From: JAFGQJ01 sp964588525
GTDB taxonomy: Bacteria; Spirochaetota; Spirochaetia; SZUA-6; DRHE01
DNA: 8,872 nucleotides
Assembly (NCBI GenBank): GCA_964588525.1
Contig: CAZPQC010000150.1
Coordinates: forward strand, 1-8,872
Direction: 5' to 3'
Both the position numbers and the translations under genes were made by a program. The notes beneath the pieces were generated by a model that saw only the letters and a list, made by a program, of their open reading frames with translations, did not search any database and was not told the DNA's origin. This document shows, piece by piece, positions 1-5,434 of the stretch (position 1 is its first letter; each line of letters starts with the position of its first letter).

Positions 1-766
1 CTTCATCCACAGGGGTGTGGTAGGAGACCAGCAGGATATAGTCCGGATTCCAGGCAGCGATCTGTTCGAAGCCGATCTGCTGCCAACCGGACGCTGCAGC
101 CGCCTCGAACCAAACCGGTCTTCCCCCGGCCCATTGCACCAGACTAGTCTGCAACCACTGTCTGGGGGGCACGTTGAACGATGCCGTTCCGCTCCGTGCA
201 CCGTAGTAGAGCAAAAGGGTGTTCGGCTTCTCCGATTCCGGAATCGCTTCACCGATTCTCTGAACCGTCCGCAAGCTCTCGTCGAAGAAGCGATTGAGCG
301 CTTCAGCACGCTCCGAATTCCCGAAGAGTTTTCCAATGGCTGCGATATCCTGCCGAAACTGATCCGGGCTTTCCAGATCCACGTAGAGAACGCTCACATT
401 CAGATCCTCCAGCTGGCGGCCGAGCCCGTTGCTCAGGTAGCTCTTCAAGACCACGTAATCGGGTCTGTGAGCCAGGATCTCCTCCACACCGGGGTCCGGG
501 GCCAGCACGGCTCGCTGCTCCGCCTCCGGATCCAGAAGGAAGATGAAGTTTCCTCCGACCTGGCTGCTGTCTCCAAAGGCCACCACGGATTCGACGGCTT
601 CCGGGAACATGTACAGGGTATCGAGAACCAGGAAGTGCGCCTTTCCGCAGGTTATGACCCTGACGCTCTGCTGCCTCTCAACGGGGTTGGATGCCTGAGA
701 TCCTCCCAGCCATGCGGGGGAGGCCGCAACTACGATGAACAGCAGAACAAACAGATTCGTTTTCAT
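1..766 (-). CDS. ABC transporter periplasmic substrate-binding protein, siderophore/cobalamin (BtuF/FepB) class, 3' end outside window
   Basis: The minus-strand frame opens at ATG 766-764 and stays open to base 1 (255 codons), so the C-terminus is missing. Residues 1-26 form a Sec signal peptide (MKTN, then a hydrophobic LFVLLFIVVAA core, likely cleavage after GSQA) with no lipobox Cys, implying a soluble periplasmic protein in a diderm. The mature part follows the helical-backbone (PF01497-like) pattern: ITCGKAHFLVLDTLY near the start, VEEILAHRPDYVVLKS in the first lobe, a long linking helix, then TLLLYYGARSG, VPPRQWLQTSLVQWAGG and GFEQIAAWNPDYILLVS in the second lobe. Family members deliver Fe-siderophores, cobalamin, heme or other metal chelates to an inner-membrane permease and ATPase, which presumably lie further left. 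The substrate cannot be read from sequence; the divergent Fur/Zur-type gene suggests a metal or metallophore. The Shine-Dalgarno is weak (GTGAG). Confident in family, not in ligand. Confidence 0.88.
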   Translation of the reverse strand, partial: MKTNLFVLLFIVVAASPAWLGGSQASNPVERQQSVRVITCGKAHFLVLDTLYMFPEAVESVVAFGDSSQVGGNFIFLLDPEAEQRAVLAPDPGVEEILAHRPDYVVLKSYLSNGLGRQLEDLNVSVLYVDLESPDQFRQDIAAIGKLFGNSERAEALNRFFDESLRTVQRIGEAIPESEKPNTLLLYYGARSGTASFNVPPRQWLQTSLVQWAGGRPVWFEAAAASGWQQIGFEQIAAWNPDYILLVSYHTPVDE

Positions 767-802
767 GATTCTCACTTCATTACTCGAGTCCGGTAAGGCA
801 GG

Positions 803-831
803 ATCGTAGAGAAATCTCTGCGAATTGTCAA
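803..831 (-). promoter_or_regulatory. Putative sigma70-type promoter of the binding-protein gene
   Basis: On the minus strand a perfect -35 TTGACA (831-826) is followed after 17 bp by TACGAT (808-803, 4 of 6 matches). Initiation would fall near 796, giving a leader of about 30 nt. The palindromes at 871-911 lie about 40-80 bp upstream of this -35, so a repressor bound there would not block it directly unless it spreads or a second promoter exists in the AT-rich stretch (for example TATATT within 871-887). Confidence 0.4.
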
Positions 832-870
832 TAATAGAAAGATAAAAAATAATAAATTGATGTTGTAATT

Positions 871-887
871 TTATCTAATATAGATAA
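871..887. promoter_or_regulatory. Palindromic operator candidate 1
   Basis: TTATCTA (871-877) and TAGATAA (881-887) form a perfect 7-bp inverted repeat around a 3-bp centre (ATA). It lies in the AT-rich gap between the divergent binding-protein and Fur/Zur-type genes, about 40 bp before the repressor ATG. Overlapping AT hexamers could serve as a -10 on either strand. Size and position fit a site for a dimeric Fur-family repressor, but AT-rich DNA produces such repeats easily. Confidence 0.4.
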
Positions 888-892
888 TTATT

Positions 893-911
893 AATGCAAC
901 TTAATTGCATT
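893..911. promoter_or_regulatory. Palindromic operator candidate 2, Fur/Zur-box-like
   Basis: AATGCAA (893-899) is repeated inverted as TTGCATT (905-911). Taken as 9-1-9, only the pair 900/904 mismatches, so this is a 19-bp palindrome, the usual length of Fur-family operators. The outer AATG/CATT matches the ends of the gammaproteobacterial Zur consensus (AATGTTATANTATAACATT); the inner part differs. It sits 17 bp upstream of the repressor ATG, where binding would autoregulate that gene. Its centre is 23 bp from the centre of candidate 1, roughly two helical turns. Confidence 0.5.
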
Positions 912-927
912 TAATCTCGGGACGCCG

Positions 928-1380
928 ATGAGCATATCCGAATACCAGGCAACTTCACGCACCCTTCTGCGAAGCGTTTCCCTCCGGGTCACCCCCGTGC
1001 GCGCCGCAATCCTGGGCTACCTGCTGAAATTCGGCCGCCCGGTTTCCCATGCAGATCTGTGGCGGAGAAAAAAAATACGAGCGTTCAACCGGGTAACCGT
1101 TTATCGAACCCTCCTGACCTTGCAGAGCAGAGGGATCGTACATGCAGTGCAGGGTACGGACGGGGTGTGGAGATACTGCGCTCATTCCCTGTCCCAGGAA
1201 CATTGCCCGGGAAACCACCCCCACTTCGTGTGTAAGAAGTGCAGGCGTATGAGCTGCCTCCTCGGACAGACCATGCCCTACGTCGAGGTGCCCGAAGACA
1301 CGGTGGTGGAGGCCAAACAGTTCGTCGTATACGGCATCTGTCCCGAGTGCGCCTCATCTGAAAGATCGGCCAGGCGATAG
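928..1380 (+). CDS. Fur-family metal-responsive repressor, probably Zur-type
   Basis: 150 aa, normal Fur-family length. Residues 18-75 are the winged helix (VTPVRAAILGYLL, then NRVTVYRTLLTLQSRGIVHAV), with the family signature TVYR at 57-60. Two CxxC pairs, C102/C105 and C138/C141, make the structural zinc site. Residues usually used for sensing point to zinc: H72 (IVHAV) and C84 (WRYC) line up with H77 and C88 of E. coli Zur, where Fur has Glu at the latter place. H97 and H99 precede HFVC, and C110 falls where E. coli Zur has its Glu ligand. Fur's HHDH motif is NHPH here, and the His before YG is K130. It likely represses the divergent binding-protein gene and itself via the palindromes at 871-911. 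The start ATG 928 has only a weak Shine-Dalgarno (CGGGA). Fur family is certain; zinc as effector is inferred. Confidence 0.9.
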   Translation: MSISEYQATSRTLLRSVSLRVTPVRAAILGYLLKFGRPVSHADLWRRKKIRAFNRVTVYRTLLTLQSRGIVHAVQGTDGVWRYCAHSLSQEHCPGNHPHFVCKKCRRMSCLLGQTMPYVEVPEDTVVEAKQFVVYGICPECASSERSARR

Positions 1381-1398
1381 GGGCGGCATTGCCGCCTC
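1380..1398. terminator. Hairpin between convergent genes, possible bidirectional terminator without U-tract
   Basis: GGGGCGGC (1380-1387) pairs with GCCGCCTC (1391-1398) across a 3-nt loop, giving an 8-bp GC-rich stem with one G-U pair. It begins at the last base of the repressor stop codon and lies 32 bp before the stop codon of the convergent aat gene. Neither strand has a run of T after the stem, so classic intrinsic termination is doubtful; it may instead protect 3' ends. Confidence 0.3.
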
Positions 1399-1430
1399 CA
1401 TACCTCGGATCCTCGAAACTCGATCCCCTC

Positions 1431-2141
1431 TCACTCGCCCGACCAGCGGTAGTGATGATGAGGGGCCTGCAATCCCCCGTGCAGCAGCTTCAGATACTCG
1501 CTTCGGGACAGCTGCACGGCTCCCATACTGAGGATATGCGGGGTCACCTGCTGGCAGTCGATCATCAGGAAGTTGCGCCGCTTCAACCATCGGCAGAGGT
1601 GGGCCAACGCCACCTTGGACGCGTTTGCCTGAAGCGAGAACATCGATTCACCGAAAAACACCCGTCCCAGGGTCACACCGTAGAGGCCGCCGCACAGGCT
1701 CCCCTCACGGTACACTGAGACACAGTGGGTGATGTACCTCTCATAGTGCAGCCGCGTGTACGCTTCGAAGAAGTTCCTATCGATCCAGCTTCCCTCCTGC
1801 TTCGGTCTCGGAACGGTGCCGCAGAAGAACACGACTTTCTCGAAATCCCTGTCGAAACGCACCTCGAAGCGACCCTGTCTGAGGATTCGCCCCAGGCGTT
1901 TGGTGATCTTGAGACGGTCCGGGTACAGGACCGGCCGCGGATCCGTCGAAAACCACATGATCGGCGGGCCATTGAACCAGGGGAAAATCCCCTTGCTGTA
2001 GGCTTCCACCAGCACGCGCTCGGACAGGTTTCCGCCTACGGCGATCAGCCCGTTCTGATCGGGCCGGATCGAGTCCGGGAATACCGGTTCGGAATTTGGG
2101 TCGATAATATACGGCAAGCCGTTGCGGTCGCTGGATCTCAT
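1431..2141 (-). CDS. aat: Leucyl/phenylalanyl-tRNA--protein transferase
   Basis: 236 aa, typical for the family. It transfers Leu or Phe from charged tRNA to proteins with N-terminal Lys or Arg, marking them for ClpS/ClpAP in the cytoplasmic N-end rule. Family blocks appear in order: NGLIAVGGNLSERVLVEAYS and KGIFPWF near the N-terminus, MWFSTDPRPVL, then PRPKQEGSWI, GLYGVTLGRVFFGESMFS, ASKVALAHL, and LMIDCQQVTPHILSMGA near the end. The start is ATG 2141-2139, which overlaps the stop of the upstream Prune-like gene as ATGA; the frame stays open upstream, but that stretch lies inside the neighbouring gene and has no family similarity. It is the last gene of a three-gene operon and is probably translationally coupled. 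No clpS or clpA is visible here. Confident. Confidence 0.95.
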   Translation of the reverse strand: MRSSDRNGLPYIIDPNSEPVFPDSIRPDQNGLIAVGGNLSERVLVEAYSKGIFPWFNGPPIMWFSTDPRPVLYPDRLKITKRLGRILRQGRFEVRFDRDFEKVVFFCGTVPRPKQEGSWIDRNFFEAYTRLHYERYITHCVSVYREGSLCGGLYGVTLGRVFFGESMFSLQANASKVALAHLCRWLKRRNFLMIDCQQVTPHILSMGAVQLSRSEYLKLLHGGLQAPHHHYRWSGE

Positions 2142-3331
2142 AGGCTTTCGAGAATCTCCCGAACAAGGGGCTCGATTCGTTTTCTCGAAACGCTCGCCTC
2201 CCTCTGCAAAAAACGGCGAATCACGACCCGCCGGCCCCCGCTCAGGCGCGGTCCCGCTGATCCCTCTCCCCCGTCCGTCGCCGAGGATACATCCGAGAGT
2301 CCCAGAGGCTTGGCCAAGCCGGAAACCAAATGAGTCAGAAGATGTTCGTCTGTGGTGCAAATAACCAGCTGGCGGCGGAGTTTCTCACCCTGCCGATACA
2401 GCAACACAACCAGGAGATCCAACGCCTTGTCCGCCAGAAAGCCGGAAAACGCCTCCTCGATCCGTTCGTCTCGTTGCCGCCAGGAATCCAGCAACAGGGG
2501 TACGCTGCTCATCCCGAAGCGCACAGCTCCGGCCCTGCCTTCCTTGTAGTCTTTGCGCAGCAGCTGGTTGCTGCTCAGCTCCCCGGTATCGAAGCGCGCC
2601 CGGACCAGCTCCTCGTACAGACCGGCCGAGTCGGCGGATCCCGCCTGAATCAAAATCCCGGCAATCTCTCGGTCCTTCTCCGTCGCCCTTCCCGCATCCG
2701 CATCCAGATTGACGGTATCGAGCAGAACTGCGGCCAGCATCAGGGTCGCCGACTGACGATCCAGAATCTCCGGTTTGCGTTGCATTATCTGCTCGGCCAC
2801 CAGGGTACAGGCGGAACCGACAGGCTCCAAGATCCGACGCTTCAGCGGCAGGCGATAACTCGTGCCGACGGGGTTTTCGGCTGCATATCCGACGGAACGC
2901 CCGGCAACGCCAAGCGCCGTTTGATCCACCGGGCGATGGTCGATCACCTCTGTAATCCTCTGGCGCAGAGCCGGGGCAAGATCATTTCCCGGATCATCCA
3001 CCAGAACCAGCTCCCCTTGCCGGGGGATCAGCAGATCCTCCAGGTCGATATCATCCCCAAACACCAGATTTTCCCACTGCAGGCCGACTCTACCGAACAG
3101 ATAGACCGCCTCCGAACGCAGCGGAAGATCCGCGCGGGGAATCGGCAGGAAGGGAAAGGTCTGCCCGGCCGATCTGCCCTCTCGGGCCAGGAGATGCGCG
3201 TAGCAAATCGAGCCCGCGATGGAATCCAGATCCGCCGCGCTGCTGCCCGTCACCGCGGTGAGCGGATCGGCGGCCTCCCCGCCTATCAGATCGTGTCTGG
3301 TCTGTTCGAGAAAGAGGTTGAGAGCTGTCAG
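2138..3331 (-). CDS. Prune-like DHH/DHHA2 phosphoesterase (exopolyphosphatase family), probable CTG start
   Basis: About 397 aa counted from CTG 3331-3329. Visible: motif I SSAADLDSIAGS (Asp34, Asp36), PIPRADLPLR, motif II LVLVDD (Asp112/113), motif III EVIDHRPVD at 129-136, VGSACTLVAEQI, EILDRQSAT, AVLLDTVNLDADAGRATEKD (Asp205), FDTGELSSNQLLRKD, then a DHHA2 domain ending in SVSRKRIEPL. Text and order follow human PRUNE1 and yeast PPX1, and DHR instead of DHH is as in PRUNE1. Known relatives hydrolyse short polyphosphates or cyclic nucleotides with metal ions at these Asp/His residues; the bacterial substrate is unknown. The first standard start, GTG 3253, lies only seven codons before the first motif I Asp and would remove the first strand and N-terminal helix. 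No ATG, GTG or TTG occurs upstream in frame, but CTG 3331 overlaps the preceding TGA and has GGAGGA 6 nt before it. Not a Mn-pyrophosphatase by motif I. Confidence 0.9.
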   Translation of the reverse strand: MTALNLFLEQTRHDLIGGEAADPLTAVTGSSAADLDSIAGSICYAHLLAREGRSAGQTFPFLPIPRADLPLRSEAVYLFGRVGLQWENLVFGDDIDLEDLLIPRQGELVLVDDPGNDLAPALRQRITEVIDHRPVDQTALGVAGRSVGYAAENPVGTSYRLPLKRRILEPVGSACTLVAEQIMQRKPEILDRQSATLMLAAVLLDTVNLDADAGRATEKDREIAGILIQAGSADSAGLYEELVRARFDTGELSSNQLLRKDYKEGRAGAVRFGMSSVPLLLDSWRQRDERIEEAFSGFLADKALDLLVVLLYRQGEKLRRQLVICTTDEHLLTHLVSGLAKPLGLSDVSSATDGGEGSAGPRLSGGRRVVIRRFLQREASVSRKRIEPLVREILESL

Positions 3332-3621
3332 AAAATGTCCTCCAAAGCCGATCCAGCGCTCAGAGGAAGGCTGATCAGCTTGTGCCGGGAGCTCTCGCCG
3401 GAGAGGATCTTGATCTCGGACCTGGCCACAGCCAGCGTCTTTGCCAGGAATTTCACCAGTTCCTTGTTCGCCTGTCCTTTGAGCGCGGGTGCCCGGATGC
3501 GTACCACCAACTCCCCGTTTCGCGCTTCAATAATCCGGTTTTCTCCCGCCTTGGGAAAAGCTTTCACCTTGAGAAGTATATTGTCACTGTTGATCGTAAA
3601 GGGCTTCAATTCATCCGGCAT
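3328..3621 (-). CDS. DUF167/YggU-family protein
   Basis: 97 aa, the usual size of this small conserved family (PF02594; E. coli YggU), whose biochemical role is not settled. The hallmark text is clear: LLKVKAFPKAGENRI, GELVVRIRAPALKGQANKEL, VKFLAKTL, SEIKILSGESSRHKLI, corresponding to the E. coli pattern QPKAS, APPVDGQAN, LVKFL, GELGRHK. Start ATG 3621-3619 has GGAAG 8 nt upstream. It is the first gene of a minus-strand operon with the Prune-like gene and aat; its TGA (3330-3328) overlaps the proposed CTG start of the next gene, and its final codons contain that gene's Shine-Dalgarno. The context suggests co-translation but does not explain its function. Confidence 0.93.
   Translation of the reverse strand: MPDELKPFTINSDNILLKVKAFPKAGENRIIEARNGELVVRIRAPALKGQANKELVKFLAKTLAVARSEIKILSGESSRHKLISLPLSAGSALEDIF
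3338..3343 (-). promoter_or_regulatory. Shine-Dalgarno GGAGGA that decides a CTG start
   Basis: GGAGGA lies inside the last codons of the YggU-family gene, and 6 nt (CATTTT) separate it from CTG 3331-3329. That CTG overlaps the YggU stop as CTGA, mirroring the ATGA junction at the other end of the same gene. No ATG, GTG or TTG stands at suitable spacing in the Prune-like frame, which makes CTG the best initiation codon. Confidence 0.6.
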
Positions 3622-3661
3622 CGCTTAACTTCCAGGTAAGTGCAGACAAGATTCTACAGGA

Positions 3662-3691
3662 ACGATAGGCCCATTTTCACTCCTTGTTCAA
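3662..3691 (-). promoter_or_regulatory. Possible promoter of the YggU–Prune–aat operon
   Basis: On the minus strand TTGAAC (3691-3686) is followed after 18 bp by TATCGT (3667-3662), each a partial match to sigma70 hexamers. The predicted start near 3655 would give a leader of about 34 nt. The -35 overlaps a small palindrome CCTTG-TT-CAAGG (3682-3693). Weak evidence, based on position and partial consensus. Confidence 0.3.
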
Positions 3692-3703
3692 GGTCTCACC
3701 GCC

Positions 3704-3732
3704 TTGCCAAAAGTCGCGCCGCATATCATAGT
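3704..3732 (+). promoter_or_regulatory. Possible promoter of the flavodiiron gene
   Basis: TTGCCA (3704-3709), a 17-bp spacer and CATAGT (3727-3732, 4 of 6) lie 42 bp before the flavodiiron ATG. It is the best sigma70-like match in the 152-bp gap between this gene and the divergent YggU operon. No convincing operator is seen with it. Confidence 0.3.
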
Positions 3733-3773
3733 AGAGAACAATCATGTAAACGAAATACCCCCAGGAGGAAGCG

Positions 3774-4976
3774 ATGCCAGCCGTTGAAATTCGAAAAAAC
3801 GTCTTCTGGATCGGTGTAAACGACCGCACCACGGATCTGTTCGAAGGAATCTGGCCGATCGAGGAGGAAGGAGTATCCTACAACGCCTATCTGCTGCTCG
3901 ACAAGAAAAAGGTGCTGATCGACCTTTCCAAGGCCCTGAAAACCGACGAGTTCTTCAGCCAGATCCTGGACCTGGTGCCGATTCAAGAATTGGATTATGT
4001 CGTGATGAACCATCTGGAGCCCGATCACACCGGGGTCCTGAAGACCTTCCTGCAGATCAATGCCGATGTGACCATTCTCGGCACCCCCAAGATGAAGGAG
4101 TTGCTGGCGAATTTTTACGGGATTACCGAGAACTTCCAGGAGGTTCAGGACGGCGAGACTCTGGACATCGGCAGCCGCAAGCTGCAGTTCTTCCACACCC
4201 CCTTCGTGCACTGGCCGGAGACCATGATGACCTACGACACCTCGGAGAAGATCCTGTTCTCCTGCGACGGCTTCGGAGGCTATGGCGCGCTGATCGGCAC
4301 GATCTTCGACGATGAATGCCAGAATCTGCCCTTCTACGAGCAGGAGTCCCTCCGCTACTACGTGAACATCGTGGCCAAGTTCAGCAAGCCCACCCTCAAT
4401 GCGATCGGTAAGCTCGGAGGAATCGAGGTCCAAGTGATCGCTCCGTCCCACGGGCTGATATGGAGAAGCAATCCGGGGCGGATCATCGAGCTGTACAAGA
4501 AATGGGCCGAGTACGCCGCAGGACCCACAGAGCCGGGAATCGCCCTGGTGTACGGCTCGATGTACGGCAACACCGAACGGGTTATGGACGTCGTGGCCCA
4601 GGGGATCGCGAGCACCGGGGTACCGCTGCAGATATTCGACGCCGCGCGTACCCACGTCAGCTACATCCTGCCCGCTCTCTGGGTGAACCGGGGAGTGATG
4701 ATCGGCGCACCCACCTACGAGGGAGCTCTGTTTCCGCCGGTGATGGACGTGTTGAACCACGCCGCCGTGAAGCGAATCCTCAACAAGAAAACCGCCATGT
4801 TCGGAAGCTATGGCTGGAGCGGCGGAGCGCTGCGAAACATCAAACAGATAGTCGAGCCTATCAAATGGGAACTGGAGGATTCCTTCGAGTTCAACGGCAG
4901 TCCGACCAAAGAAGACCTGGACAAAGCCAGGGAGTTCGGACGGAGGTTCGCCGAGAAGATCAAGCAGGAAGGGTAA
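3774..4976 (+). CDS. Flavodiiron protein (FprA/ROO family A-type flavoprotein)
   Basis: 400 aa with the core two-domain layout and no extra rubredoxin or reductase domain. Residues 1-250 are a metallo-beta-lactamase-like domain with every diiron ligand present: H80, E82, D84 and H85 in NHLEPDH, H146 in FVHWPET, D165 in SCDGFG, and H226 in PSHGLIW. Residues 255-395 are a flavodoxin domain: the FMN phosphate loop GSMYGNTE at 261-268, then GAPTYEGALFPP and FGSYGWSGGA. Family members reduce O2 to water and/or NO to N2O in the cytoplasm, taking electrons from rubredoxin or a similar carrier, and protect anaerobes. No rubredoxin gene lies in the window. The start has an ideal AGGAGG 5 nt upstream (3763-3768). 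It appears monocistronic; its TAA ends 1 nt before the stop codon of the convergent rhodanese gene. Whether O2 or NO is preferred cannot be read from these residues. Confidence 0.95.
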   Translation: MPAVEIRKNVFWIGVNDRTTDLFEGIWPIEEEGVSYNAYLLLDKKKVLIDLSKALKTDEFFSQILDLVPIQELDYVVMNHLEPDHTGVLKTFLQINADVTILGTPKMKELLANFYGITENFQEVQDGETLDIGSRKLQFFHTPFVHWPETMMTYDTSEKILFSCDGFGGYGALIGTIFDDECQNLPFYEQESLRYYVNIVAKFSKPTLNAIGKLGGIEVQVIAPSHGLIWRSNPGRIIELYKKWAEYAAGPTEPGIALVYGSMYGNTERVMDVVAQGIASTGVPLQIFDAARTHVSYILPALWVNRGVMIGAPTYEGALFPPVMDVLNHAAVKRILNKKTAMFGSYGWSGGALRNIKQIVEPIKWELEDSFEFNGSPTKEDLDKAREFGRRFAEKIKQEG

Positions 4977-4977
4977 C

Positions 4978-5397
4978 TTAGTCCCTGACCTCCAGCTCTC
5001 CCTTCCAGTTGCCCACGCCGCCGAAATCCAGAACATCCGTGAAGCCGAGCTCGGTCAAGGTATCGGCGGCGACTGCCGAGCGGTTTCCGGACCTGCAATA
5101 GACGATGATGCGGGCCGAACGATCTTCCGTGGGAAGACTCCCGGCGATCTGGTCGAAGGGGATGTTGACAGCCGAGGGAATGGCGCCGGCGTTGTACTCT
5201 GCGGCGGTACGCACGTCTACCAGATAGGTGTTGGGATCCCCCGTGGCTATGATCTCGGCCAGCCTCTCCGAGCTCAACGGCTCTGCGACTGCAGCGCGAG
5301 CGCTCGTCGCCTGCGCGACCCGTTCGTTCCCCCCCGAGGCGTAGATCAGGGTCCCGGAAAGAAGAAACATTATCAAAATTATAATAATTGCTCTCAT
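4978..5397 (-). CDS. Exported single-domain rhodanese-like protein
   Basis: 139 aa from ATG 5397-5395. Residues 2-20 form a strongly hydrophobic signal sequence or anchor (RAIIIILIMFLLSGTLIYA), with possible cleavage before SGG and no lipobox Cys. The rhodanese domain follows at about 42-137: NTYLVDVRTAAEYNAGAIP, VNIPFDQI, then the active loop CRSGNRS with catalytic C101, and GFTDVLDFGGVGNW. Family members move sulfane sulfur to acceptors; in the periplasm the partner is unknown. A TTG at 5433-5431 would add 12 residues including two Asp, an unlikely signal-peptide n-region, so I chose the ATG, though neither has a clear Shine-Dalgarno. It lies 37 bp downstream of the exported nitrilase-family gene and is probably co-transcribed with it. 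Its 3' end faces the flavodiiron gene with a 1-nt gap. Confidence 0.9.
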   Translation of the reverse strand: MRAIIIILIMFLLSGTLIYASGGNERVAQATSARAAVAEPLSSERLAEIIATGDPNTYLVDVRTAAEYNAGAIPSAVNIPFDQIAGSLPTEDRSARIIVYCRSGNRSAVAADTLTELGFTDVLDFGGVGNWKGELEVRD

Positions 5398-5434
5398 GGG
5401 GAAAAGATAATCATGCAGCGGCTGGTCAGTCAAA

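Noticed and set aside
17..796. A 259-codon plus-strand frame at the left edge
   Set aside because: The minus strand carries a signal peptide and binding-protein motifs over the same span; the plus frame has no domain pattern.
1407..1426. Inverted repeat GGATC/GATCC between the convergent repressor and aat genes
   Set aside because: Only 5 bp of stem with a 10-nt loop and no T-tract; likely chance.
2142..2360. N-terminal extension of aat by 73 codons
   Set aside because: It lies within the Prune-like gene, has low-complexity composition unlike the family, and the ATGA overlap gives a natural start at 2141.
2330..3628. A 432-codon plus-strand frame opposite the Prune-like and YggU genes
   Set aside because: The minus strand encodes clear family motifs end to end; the plus frame crosses two genes and shows none.
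3654..3674. Six-codon frame MGLSFL with AAGGA 7 nt upstream, in the leader region of the YggU gene (minus)
   Set aside because: It might be a leader peptide, but it overlaps the best predicted -10 box, so it would probably not be transcribed, and nothing else supports attenuation.
3682..3693. Palindrome CCTTG-TT-CAAGG between the YggU and flavodiiron genes
   Set aside because: Arms of only 5 bp, and no match to an oxygen, NO or redox regulator site that I can defend.
3726..5036. A 436-codon minus-strand frame opposite the flavodiiron gene
   Set aside because: All diiron and FMN motifs are in the plus frame, and this frame would run through the rhodanese gene end and the flavodiiron promoter.
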